A DNA stretch of 64,000 nt, taken from positions 5,225,501 through 5,289,500 of the forward strand of contig NZ_CP075175.1 in NCBI RefSeq assembly GCF_021223605.1, read 5' to 3'. Positions 26,501-33,441 of the stretch are shown one piece after another. The position numbers and the translations under genes are program-made. How positions within the stretch are numbered: position 1 is the first letter of the stretch; each line of letters opens with the position of its first letter. The stretch comes from Paenibacillus sp. 481. Lineage in GTDB: Bacteria > Bacillota > Bacilli > Paenibacillales > Paenibacillaceae. Below the pieces are notes generated by a model. The model was given only the letters and a program-made list of their open reading frames with translations, was not told where the DNA came from and ran no database searches.

Positions 26501-27281
26501 GCGTATGATTATAGCGCACGCACTTGGGCATGCCTGTCGTTCCGGACGTAAAAAGGAACAATGCCCCGTCCTCAGGATTTGCGGTATGACGATGATCTGC
26601 CGCACGTTGTCCAAGCAGCACTTCCGCACCTACAATTCGCTGTTCACCATTTGTCTGCTCGGTCGCAACATCTTCTAACTTGCAGTCCGTTACGATTAGT
26701 GGGCGATTAAGAAACTCCCACACCTGCTCAACCTTTTTTCGCTCGGCATGATTTGGTTGTTGGTTTAGTGCCAGCTTTAATGGTGCTGGCAAAAATCCTC
26801 CGAAAATGCAAGCCCAGAAGAGGCTTATAAAATAATCAATACGTTCGACCTGTATTAGTACCGCATCGCCCGGCTTTAATCCGAGCTGGATTAAACCGTG
26901 TAAGATGCGCGCTGCCTGCTGATCTAACTCCGTGTAGCTAAGCGAGCTGTCTGTACCATCTTTGAGACTGAAGTGCAACTTTTTGTGCCCATCTTTTTGC
27001 AACGTCCTGCTAAAAGCATCGATAAGTGTCCTCGGTTCGTTATCTGCCCACACGAGGGGCGGACCGATTAAGCGAGCTTCCTTTACGCCGTGTTGTGCAG
27101 AGCGTCGAGGTGAGCTTCGGTAGTTCGTATATTGAAAGTGCTGCTGTTGATTCAGAATGGCCGATGCGTCGGGTCTGGAAGGAACATCTGCTGACACATG
27201 TTGTATGTGCATCTCGACACGAACATCCTTAATGGGGTGCACGCTTTTAATGTATTGTTCAAGTTGGGATTGTATAGTCAT
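23505..27281 (-). CDS. Loading NRPS: acyl/aryl-AMP ligase-PCP-C
   Basis: 1,258 residues; ATG at 27281 with AAGGAAGGAAG eight bases upstream. After a roughly 90-residue N-terminal extension of no clear family comes an ANL ligase (about 95-650) with LFTSGTTGMPK, WMPLYHAGG and WAPNFAF. This pattern is that of stand-alone acid-loading ligases (FAAL or CoA-ligase-like starters), not of an amino-acid A domain; the C-terminal lysine region reads PRTPTGKIQRL. A carrier follows (LGGDSLK near 770) and a condensation domain (about 815-1258, HHIMSDGW near 964). It should therefore activate a carboxylic acid, load it on its own carrier and pass it to threonine on the next protein. With pabA and pabBC 22 bases upstream, 4-aminobenzoate is the obvious candidate, but this is inference; a fatty or other aryl acid is possible. 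Confidence 0.9.
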   Translation of the reverse strand: MTIQSQLEQYIKSVHPIKDVRVEMHIQHVSADVPSRPDASAILNQQQHFQYTNYRSSPRRSAQHGVKEARLIGPPLVWADNEPRTLIDAFSRTLQKDGHKKLHFSLKDGTDSSLSYTELDQQAARILHGLIQLGLKPGDAVLIQVERIDYFISLFWACIFGGFLPAPLKLALNQQPNHAERKKVEQVWEFLNRPLIVTDCKLEDVATEQTNGEQRIVGAEVLLGQRAADHRHTANPEDGALFLFTSGTTGMPKCVRYNHTHVLANIFGIQRCLELTQHEVTLNWMPLYHAGGLLTNHVLGVVLGCEQVLRPVEHFLTTPCSWLQDIEAYRVTFTWAPNFAFAQINQLSAEIESSSWDLSSVRTILNVGQPISVRTAKTFLQTLSSSGLSSKCIVPAYGMTEFSGSLCFNREFDAHEESGVQHIWQSSLNDELRFAGPDDSSEAVAFAEIGRVMPGVDLRIVDDMDKALPEACVGKVQLKGDTIIDGYYNHEAATSAAFTEDGWFETGDLGFVYDGRLTLTGRAKDVLIMNAKNVYNFEVESVMSQAYGIDPNFAAAAGISGGEDGNDRLLLFFSPLDDDIMLTLLLIQELRGLVSRQFGVNPCYIVPVSKANFPRTPTGKIQRLQLVHNLLDGQYDTILATVDDLLRNRFQRDELFAHAAVASTVESQALLSETIHGAEVVATEMKHQEIVVVYYSSECDDLSDAALYIKIRDYLSTQHENYGHIEVCRRHSISEHMEEDYEEELRFLTNSFEKLLKRPVITRNHDFFQLGGDSLKMTKLLTMLISNYNIMVTPHQFFKQPTIQGLLQEMILAKQNSSSSHIPTHSRDQSRMPLTIKQKSQWILHMIEPNSAFYTNTFTLRFQGACDREHLTELMRILIERHEGLRIRFGMQYSEPFQYVEPPYSPYIRHMDLSLMEGERRRDRESELVRQEANHRFDLLQEPCLRLLLLTCGENEHRLVISMHHIMSDGWSVEVFTNELMDLYGKSLQGERPHLTALPVSYSNYVYWQSEREQDHSSSLWAQTDYWRQLLNGPLPTIQVPPDFVRPEVRSYKGDTIDLTVSSSLASLARAKANRSGITLFMLMFAVYAYLIHRFSKQSSVPIGTVMANRTRPELEKLIGFVANTVVLRIEFDDEMTFNDLLEQVKTSAVGAYQHQEVPFEMVLPLLSDRGKAGYTPGFQVMFTYQNEFTHNYQFTDASVRLEIEAGDTAKFDLILHVYEEADTLRLRMEYNTDLYKKETIERLLNFYTTILEGVVEH

Positions 27282-27303
27282 GCGGAATACTTCCTTCCTT
27301 AAG

Positions 27304-29103
27304 TTAACCGACTGTTAAGTTAAATAAGTTATTTCGTGCAGAAGCATGCATACCATCTTCGGTAAGCTGTACAGGCAACCATCCCCTCACACTGTTGATG
27401 AGCCATATTTGCGAAGCATGAGTGACATCATCAAGTGTAAGTACGCGCTCTGCTATGATTCCGTCTGCAAGGAGCTGATTGCGCAATACTCCTGCCAACA
27501 GACCGCTTTCTCGCCGCGGAGTATAACGCTTGCCCTCCAGTTCCACAACGACATTCCCTGTCGTAAATTCCGTAAGTTCGCCTTTCTCGTTCCAGAGCAA
27601 TACGTCATAGGCATGGTCATTTTGATTACGATGCTTGTCATACATCGTGCGATGAGTCGTTTTGTGATATAAGAAACGATGATTAGAGGGAACAGGATGC
27701 TCAGCAATAGATACCGTAAGCTTCCCTTCAAAATCTGTTATAGTTGCGCTATTAACTGAAATGCTGCCCGAGCGGGATAATAGCAACCGCACTTTTCGTA
27801 ATCCAGCCGGATGATGCTGGGCGTGCTGTATGAGGGCTTTTCGAATTTCTTCGCTATTGGCTTTGAAATCTAAATACAATGCGGAGTCTAGCATCCGAGC
27901 GATGTGTTCATCAAGCATCGTATACGTTCCATTTTCCAATCTCAACGACTCAAGCAATTCGAATTTCGGCTTTACTTCCGTTAATAAAAGCGCCTTCGTT
28001 TTTGCCTCTTCATATTCGTCCGAGGCTGTAGAATCCCAAGTTATGCCTCCCCCAACACCGTATTCGGCCTGGCCACTTCGATGATCGATCCATACCGTAC
28101 GAATCGCTACATTAAAGATAGCAGAGCCATCGGGACTCATCATCCCAATCGAGCCACAATAAATTTCCCGCGGTGTATGTTCAAGTTCATGAATTAAATT
28201 CATCGTGCTAATCTTTGGTGCCCCAGTTATAGAGCCACATGGAAACAAGGCAGCGAAAATATCGCTCATTTCCACGTCTGGACGTATATTGGCGGTTACG
28301 GTAGAGGTCATTTGAAACAAGGTGTAGTACTTCTCAATATCAAAAAGACTCGGGACATGCACACTTCCCGTTTCAGCGATCAAGCTAAGATCATTGCGAA
28401 GCAAATCGGTAATCATCACGTTTTCAGCCCGATTTTTTACCGATTGGTGAAGCCATTTGCTCAATAATTCATCCTGCTCTTGCCATAACCCACGTTTGAC
28501 TGTTCCCTTCATCGGGCGGGTAATGATCTGATTTCCAATTTTCCGAAAAAAAAGCTCTGGAGATGCACTTAAGATGCTAAAGTCCCCCAGCTGGAGCATG
28601 GCAGAAAAATCTGCTTGCTGCGCATCGCACAATCTTGTGTAAAGAGCATATGAATCACCTTCAAAATGAGAACGAAGCCGCATTGTATAGTTAACTTGAT
28701 AAGTATCTCCTCGTGCAATCGCCTCGTGAATCTGATGAATGCTCTCATGATAGCTCTCTTCAGTAAGGGTCGGTTTCCATTCTGAAATTCGATAATTTCC
28801 TTCGGAACATTCATGATCCGTTTCATACTGTGCGAAAATACCAAACCAAACAAGCGGCATAACGACATTCGGATGAACGTTAAACGCCGAATCAAATGCG
28901 GGAGCAGCCTCGTAGGATAAATATCCAACAGCATAATATCCACGTTTGACAGCCTCCTGTATCCGCTTTAACGCTGGCTTAACTTCGCTAGGACTTAGCG
29001 CTGTAACGATTTCAATAGGGTCTTTAAAAATTTTACGCTGCTTGACCCTATTCTCATCGACAAAATCAAACAAAATGTAAGGAGCTGATTGGATTTGACT
29101 CAT
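27304..29103 (-). CDS. pabB: Aminodeoxychorismate synthase component I fused to aminodeoxychorismate lyase (PabB-PabC)
   Basis: 599 residues from the ATG at 29103, which has TAGGTGG five bases upstream (an in-frame GTG lies nine bases earlier). Residues 1 to about 370 are the chorismate-binding enzyme, with RPMKGTVKRG, ENVMITDLLRNDL and FPCGSITGAPK; it aminates chorismate to 4-amino-4-deoxychorismate using ammonia from PabA. Residues about 385-599 are a class IV PLP lyase (PabC): the candidate PLP lysine is in LYHKTTHR, followed by ELTEFTTGNV and GLLAGVLR; it releases pyruvate to give 4-aminobenzoate. Fused PabBC proteins occur in Firmicutes folate genes and in antibiotic clusters. Here no folate gene is adjacent and the next gene, 22 bases away, is an acid-loading NRPS, so this copy probably supplies the peptide starter. 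Confidence 0.9.
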   Translation of the reverse strand: MSQIQSAPYILFDFVDENRVKQRKIFKDPIEIVTALSPSEVKPALKRIQEAVKRGYYAVGYLSYEAAPAFDSAFNVHPNVVMPLVWFGIFAQYETDHECSEGNYRISEWKPTLTEESYHESIHQIHEAIARGDTYQVNYTMRLRSHFEGDSYALYTRLCDAQQADFSAMLQLGDFSILSASPELFFRKIGNQIITRPMKGTVKRGLWQEQDELLSKWLHQSVKNRAENVMITDLLRNDLSLIAETGSVHVPSLFDIEKYYTLFQMTSTVTANIRPDVEMSDIFAALFPCGSITGAPKISTMNLIHELEHTPREIYCGSIGMMSPDGSAIFNVAIRTVWIDHRSGQAEYGVGGGITWDSTASDEYEEAKTKALLLTEVKPKFELLESLRLENGTYTMLDEHIARMLDSALYLDFKANSEEIRKALIQHAQHHPAGLRKVRLLLSRSGSISVNSATITDFEGKLTVSIAEHPVPSNHRFLYHKTTHRTMYDKHRNQNDHAYDVLLWNEKGELTEFTTGNVVVELEGKRYTPRRESGLLAGVLRNQLLADGIIAERVLTLDDVTHASQIWLINSVRGWLPVQLTEDGMHASARNNLFNLTVG

Positions 29104-29130
29104 CTGGGCCACCTACTATTATATTTTTGT

Positions 29131-29736
29131 TTATGGAGAAGCGTATTGAAGAGTAGTTTCCGTCTTTTTTCTTGCATAGCACTGTAAAAAGTTAGCTATA
29201 ATGCGTTTTCCGTAAGGTGTGATGATGGATTCAGGGTGAAATTGGACGCCTTCAACTGCAAAATGCTTATGGCGAAGTGCCATAATTTCTCCGTCGCTTG
29301 ACCAAGCGGACACTTCAAGCTCATCTGGTATAGCTGAGTCTACGATGAGAGAGTGATATCTAGCGACCGTAAGTGGTAACGGTAAACCTTGAAACAATGT
29401 TTTTCCATCATGGACGATATCGGAAGTTTTACCGTGCATAAGCTGTTTGGCCGAATTAACCGTTCCTCCAAAAGCTTGACCTATCGCCTGATGTCCGAGG
29501 CAAACACCCAAAATGGGGACTTTTCCAGCAAAATGACGAATGACTTGTAGCGAGACACCTGCTTGGGTTGGGTTTGAAGGACCAGGTGAAATCACGATAT
29601 AGTCTGGTGTTAGACGTTCCAAATCATGAACCGTAATGGCGTCATTCCGGTACACCTGTACTTCCTCTCCGTGCTCCAAAAAGTATTGCACCAAGTTGTA
29701 CGTAAATGAATCAAAATTGTCAATGATTGCGATCAT
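29131..29736 (-). CDS. pabA: Aminodeoxychorismate/anthranilate synthase glutamine amidotransferase (PabA)
   Basis: 201 residues, full family length. It is a class I glutamine amidotransferase: it opens [15 protein letters not shown], has the nucleophile in GVCLGHQA and the His-Glu pair in QFHPES. It hydrolyses glutamine and channels ammonia to the PabB part encoded 27 bases downstream. The ATG at 29736 has GAGGTGG about ten bases upstream. PabA and TrpG cannot be separated by sequence alone; the neighbouring PabB-PabC fusion decides for the 4-aminobenzoate role. It is the first gene of the NRPS operon, after a long AT-rich leader. Confidence 0.93.
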   Translation of the reverse strand: MIAIIDNFDSFTYNLVQYFLEHGEEVQVYRNDAITVHDLERLTPDYIVISPGPSNPTQAGVSLQVIRHFAGKVPILGVCLGHQAIGQAFGGTVNSAKQLMHGKTSDIVHDGKTLFQGLPLPLTVARYHSLIVDSAIPDELEVSAWSSDGEIMALRHKHFAVEGVQFHPESIITPYGKRIIANFLQCYARKKTETTLQYASP

Positions 29737-29901
29737 GGGTATTTATCCACCTCATTTTTTGATAGTGAACAATTAAGCCAGTACCATTTTGATACACCGA
29801 CTTATACAATCTAACAATTGAATTCGACCTATTCTTTTCTTTATGTGATAGCGGGAGTTGTATTAAGCAGTATCAAGCTGTGGACTCGAAGTACGGGTTT
29901 A

Positions 29902-29919
29902 ATGATTCAGACGAATCAT
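29902..29919. promoter_or_regulatory. Palindrome in the leader of the pab-NRPS operon
   Basis: ATGATTC and GAATCAT are perfect 7-base arms around AGAC, about 170 bases before pabA and inside the predicted leader transcript. It could be an operator for a dimeric repressor or a small RNA stem. The spacing fits either; no known consensus is recognised. Confidence 0.35.
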
Positions 29920-30077
29920 ATTTTCTCATGCTGTAGGGATTTTTTTCTTGGAAGTTACTCACAGTGGTTAGTTAAATCAAATTAAGAGGAAACCAAAAAA
30001 AATACAAGATATAAGGTAATTAAATATTAAAACATTTTATTACAAAATTCGTGGTAAAATAATACATTTTCAACCTG

Positions 30078-30106
30078 ATTATAATGGATTAAACAACAAT
30101 TTTCAA
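30078..30106 (-). promoter_or_regulatory. Sigma-A-type promoter for the pab-NRPS operon
   Basis: On the minus strand TTGAAA (30106-30101) and a perfect TATAAT (30083-30078) are 17 bases apart. Transcription would start near 30071, leaving a leader of about 335 bases before pabA. The whole 29737-30317 stretch is very AT-rich and shows no convincing gene; besides this promoter and the palindrome at 29902 I see no clear element in it. Confidence 0.55.
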
Positions 30107-30268
30107 CAATTTTAATGTGAATTTAAAATAAATGTAATAAGAATATATTGTTATATGGAAAATTTAATGAATAAACCATGAAATGATTTATTATGGATTT
30201 TAATGAAATCATTATTGTGTTTTTTACTTTTTTACACGTTTGTGCATTCCATCATTATACAAATGTGC

Positions 30269-30293
30269 TGTAATTGAGCAATGTCAACTTGAT
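30269..30293. repeat. 25-base direct repeat, left copy
   Basis: This 25-base sequence (starting TGTAATTGAG, ending CAACTTGAT) recurs exactly at 35754-35778 in the same orientation. The two copies bracket 5.46 kb that holds the esterase pseudogene and the BlaI/BlaR1-type block. No integrase or transposase lies between them. Confidence 0.75.
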
Positions 30294-30317
30294 CTGTGCG
30301 GTTACTACACGGTGACA

Positions 30318-30350
30318 TAAAACAAAGAAACCGCAATTTACGCGGTTTCT
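30318..30350 (-). terminator. Rho-independent terminator
   Basis: Perfect 9-base stem AGAAACCGC/GCGGTTTCT with a 7-base loop, followed on the minus strand by TTTGTTTT. It lies 36 bases after the stop of the erythromycin-esterase-like remnant and would insulate the NRPS operon promoter region from it. Confidence 0.8.
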
Positions 30351-30385
30351 AAGTGTCAACATGTTTGTGTTTTCTCTCCATTATT

Positions 30386-31148
30386 TTATCGCTTATATGG
30401 TTTATATAGATTTACCTTTCGAAAATTAATCAATGCATCATATGCCCCATCTACATTCATGTCAACATAATAATTGTCCATGTTACGACTGTTAGGATCA
30501 TCGAAATTCTTAACAGCAATGCTGCCGATATAAGGCATTCTCAATTCCTTTTCTGAAACTAATCGCTTTAACTGCTTATCCTGCTTAGCATGATCCAAAT
30601 CCAAGAAATACACATCCTCTGGCAATCGCATAAATGAATTAAGCAATCTGTTGTCACTACGAACTTCTAAAGTAGGCGGATTATTAACAGTTATTATTTT
30701 TGATGGGGCTGCTAATACGCCTTCATTAAAGGATGTTCCAATTGCATAACGCTGCCATCTCTTTCGTATGGTAGATGGGATTCCAATCATGCCACGCAGC
30801 TTGCAACTCGATGTCCTCTCCAGAAATATATCGGTTCATTAATTTAGATCTAGCAAATTCCGCTTCCAATACAAATGCGCGTATTCCATACTTTTCAACA
30901 AGCACCTTAAATACATCAAGCCGTACAGACTGAAATTCAGCATTGTTATGAGATGCTTCGCCTAAACCAATAATTTGAACACCATCGGGTATCGTCAATT
31001 GATTAACGGGTACAGCATACTTCTCTAGTTCATTAGGTTGCTCATTAGATTGACTAGAACAAGCAGTAAGAAATATCGATATAGCGACCATAAACGCTAA
31101 AATAAAACGCCACGTTGCGAGAACATTGTGTGATCTGCCGTCGTTCAT
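30386..31148 (-). pseudogene. Erythromycin-esterase-family lipoprotein, internally deleted and frameshifted
   Basis: Two overlapping frames together make one broken gene. The first (31148-30726, 140 residues) has a lipoprotein signal ending LTACSS and the family N-terminus with GLGEASHNN, where the catalytic Glu and His belong. The second (30790-30386) carries the family C-terminus starting RYAIGTSFNEG. Family members are around 400 residues; here the two parts total about 250, and the frame breaks near 30745, so a central piece has been lost with a frameshift at the join. Intact members open macrolide lactones or act on unknown esters. It has its own terminator downstream and faces the same way as the sensor-domain genes upstream of it. 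Function is presumably lost. Confidence 0.8.
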
Positions 31149-31416
31149 CTCTGTTATTCTTTATACCGCTCTTTATTTTTGATACTCTTCTATGTATGTT
31201 CTTCATGATGATTCTTCAATAGTTAACTCCTTGCACCTACTTATTCCCTAGTTATCCCACTTTATTTTGTAATTATTTTCCTTATGTTTCTATGTATAAA
31301 TGTATTCCCGCAATAATTCACTTACATGGTTTGATGAAGTTATCGAAAAAGAGCCTTCTTGGAAACCAGGCGTTATAAGCCTCTTTCTCGCAAAGATCAT
31401 TAATATTTCAAAATAA

Positions 31417-31446
31417 AAAGAACTCGGTCACATGACCAAGTTCTTT
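31417..31446 (-). terminator. Rho-independent terminator after the secreted sensor-domain genes
   Basis: A 13-base stem with one mismatch (AAAGAACTCGGTC/GACCAAGTTCTTT), followed on the minus strand by TTTTTATTTT. It ends the 33203-31513 gene pair. The rest of the 364-base gap 31149-31512 shows no gene. Confidence 0.75.
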
Positions 31447-31512
31447 CACTGCTATCGTTCTATTGTCATGTCCAAATTACTCTACTGGATAAACAGGTAA
31501 CTCAGATCGTTT

Positions 31513-32337
31513 TCAAAGCTGTTTTTTTACTGCTGTTTTCGCCAGCTTGATGAGGTCTTCTTTCGTCAATGGATTGCCCGAATTTGTTTCGATTTGAAAG
31601 CTTTTACCATCCATATACCAGTTTACAAAATTTCTATACGTTACTTCCGCGATCTGACCTTTGAGATTTGGCCTTTCCTTTTGCATATCTTTGGCGGATT
31701 TATAGCGATATGACTTTCCTCTGTCTATTTTTTCATTCTCGTCATGTTGGTAACTCGATAATGCGATATAGTCTTCTCCATTCGTGTACGTCAATAGAAT
31801 ATGGATACTCGTTTTTTTAAACGGCTTGGAATATACCTGTTTGCCCAGCTTTTTAGCCTCGGCTTTTATTGCTGCTATTTCCTTAGGCGTGATCACTCTA
31901 AAAATACTCGCTTTGCTCAAAGTATAACCCTCCGGCAGGCCAGTAGGCTGCTGCGGTACCGCCTCTTTCAAGGCCGATGCTCTTTTTATGTAAGCCTCAT
32001 AAGTATCGAAGCTTGGAGATTGGTCTCCCATGACAGTTACTTCTGAAGAGGAGACACTCCCAGTTGGAACGTGTTCCTTAACTTTCTTTAATTCGTTGCT
32101 GACATATAAGACATACGTGTCATAGGGGTTTTGTTCCAATAATTTATTGATTCTATCTTTCTCTTCTTGTGCTAACTTCTCACCTTCAGTTGACGCCGTT
32201 GCTGTAGCGGTAGCCATCTTCGAGGTGATGTCATTTGCAGCGCGGGATGGCGCGGCCTCTGCCGTGAGGTTCATCGAAGAACCTAATAATAAAATACTGC
32301 TTAGTGCGGTGATTGCTACTGTTGATGCTGTTTTCAT
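31513..32337 (-). CDS. Secreted DUF4367-like protein, paralogue 2 of the BlaR1-type sensor domain
   Basis: 274 residues. Residues 1-28 are a signal peptide (TALSSILLLGSS, cleaved after EAA), with no lipobox, so the product is probably exported free. The mature part repeats the C-terminal domain of the M56 sensor encoded at 33442-35286: a helical start (RINKLLEQNPYDTY), then LKEAVPQQPTGLPEGYT, LTYTNGEDYI and a closing NPLTKEDLIKLAKTAVKK. The LPEGYT segment and overall length recall DUF4367. The ATG has GAGGAG upstream in a leader nearly identical to that of the gene before it, so the pair is a tandem duplication. It lies 59 bases after that gene, without a promoter of its own that I can see, and is probably cotranscribed. 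The molecular role is unknown. Confidence 0.8.
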   Translation of the reverse strand: MKTASTVAITALSSILLLGSSMNLTAEAAPSRAANDITSKMATATATASTEGEKLAQEEKDRINKLLEQNPYDTYVLYVSNELKKVKEHVPTGSVSSSEVTVMGDQSPSFDTYEAYIKRASALKEAVPQQPTGLPEGYTLSKASIFRVITPKEIAAIKAEAKKLGKQVYSKPFKKTSIHILLTYTNGEDYIALSSYQHDENEKIDRGKSYRYKSAKDMQKERPNLKGQIAEVTYRNFVNWYMDGKSFQIETNSGNPLTKEDLIKLAKTAVKKQL

Positions 32338-32396
32338 GTTGTAGGACTCCTCATATTTTTAAAATGATTAGCTCTAAAATGATTCCATTTTCAAAG

Positions 32397-33203
32397 CTAT
32401 TTTTTCACTGCTGTTTTCGCCAGCTTGATCAGGTCTTCCTTCGTCAATGGATTGGCTGAATTGGTTTGGATTACAAAATTTTTACCACTTTCAACCCATG
32501 TAAGATAATTGGAATAGTTAGATCCCTTGCTACTCGGATATTTCTTTTCCATTTCTATAGCCGATGTATAAAGATATTGTTTTTCTTTCCCCTTTTTTTC
32601 TTTCTCGTCAGGATGCTCACTCGAAATTACGATATAGTCTTCTCCAGACGTGTACGTTAACCGGATATGGTCACTCGTTTTTTTAAACGGCTTGGAATAT
32701 ACTTGTTTGCTCTGCTTTTTAGCCTCGGCTTTTATATCTTTTAAATCCTTAGGCGTGAACACTCTATAAATATTCGCTTCGCTCATGGTATACCCCTCCG
32801 GCAAACCAGTAGGTTGCTGCGGTACGGCCTCTTTCAAGGCCGATGCTCTTTTTATGTAAGCCTCATAGTTATCGAAGCTTGGAGATTGGTCTCCCAAGAC
32901 AGATATGTCTGAAAAGGAAATACTCCCAGCTGGAACGCTTCCCTTATCTTTTTTTAATTCATTGCTGACATATACGACATACGTGTCATACGGGTTTTCT
33001 TCCAATAGCTTGTTAATTCTATCTTTCTCTTCTTTTTCTAGCTTCTCACCTTCACTTGACAACTTTGCTGTAGCAGTAGCCGTCTTCGAGGTGATGTCAT
33101 TTGCAGCGCGGGATTGCGCGGCCTCTGCCGTGAGGTTCACCGAAGAACCCAATAATAAAATACTGCTTAGTGCGGTGATTGCTACTGTTGATGCTGCTTT
33201 CAT
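32397..33203 (-). CDS. Secreted DUF4367-like protein, paralogue 1 of the BlaR1-type sensor domain
   Basis: 268 residues with a signal peptide almost identical to its downstream twin. It shares the conserved core RINKLLEENPYDTY, LKEAVPQQPTGLPEGYT, LTYTSGEDYI and NPLTKEDLIKLAKTAVKK. The ATG at 33203 follows GAGGAG. Two TACAACTGTA palindromes, the BlaI/MecI operator pattern, lie 37-78 bases upstream, so it should be repressed by the BlaI-like protein encoded at 35304-35693 and induced when the M56 sensor cleaves that repressor. A free copy of a sensor's ligand-binding domain, made under that sensor's control, could titrate the ligand, present it, or damp the response; this is inference. Confidence 0.82.
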   Translation of the reverse strand: MKAASTVAITALSSILLLGSSVNLTAEAAQSRAANDITSKTATATAKLSSEGEKLEKEEKDRINKLLEENPYDTYVVYVSNELKKDKGSVPAGSISFSDISVLGDQSPSFDNYEAYIKRASALKEAVPQQPTGLPEGYTMSEANIYRVFTPKDLKDIKAEAKKQSKQVYSKPFKKTSDHIRLTYTSGEDYIVISSEHPDEKEKKGKEKQYLYTSAIEMEKKYPSSKGSNYSNYLTWVESGKNFVIQTNSANPLTKEDLIKLAKTAVKK

Positions 33204-33239
33204 GTCATAGGACTCCTCTCACTTTTGAATGCAATAAAT

Positions 33240-33281
33240 AACTACAACTGTAGTTTATATTTAAATACTACAACTGTAGTT
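33240..33281 (-). promoter_or_regulatory. Double BlaI/MecI-type operator before the secreted paralogues
   Basis: AACTACAACTGTAGTT at 33240-33255 and ACTACAACTGTAGT at 33267-33280 each contain TACA-N2-TGTA, the BlaI/MecI half-site pair, with centres 26 bases apart. The promoter of 33203-31513 should overlap them. A matching but weaker pair precedes the BlaI-like gene. Confidence 0.75.
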
Positions 33282-33373
33282 TATTAAAGTCAACAGTATC
33301 TCTGTAAAATCTCCCATTTTATTATCCTACAAAAGTTGCGGTATCTTATCACTTTCGAATCGCACGCAAAAAA

Positions 33374-33406
33374 AGCCCCTGCATCCTTTTTGAGACTGCA
33401 CGGACT
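33374..33406 (-). terminator. Rho-independent terminator of the blaI-blaR1-like operon
   Basis: On the minus strand AGTCCGTGCA pairs with TGCAGGGGCT (one wobble, one mismatch) and is followed by seven T. It lies 36 bases after the stop of the M56 sensor gene, separating it from the operator of the secreted paralogues, which therefore need their own promoter. Confidence 0.7.
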
Positions 33407-33441
33407 TTTTACAAGAGCGAAGACGACTCACTCTTATATTT

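Noticed and set aside
29940..30250. Very AT-rich stretch that could suggest a replication origin or phage site
   Set aside because: No DnaA-box cluster, iteron set or replication gene is near; it fits an ordinary AT-rich promoter region.
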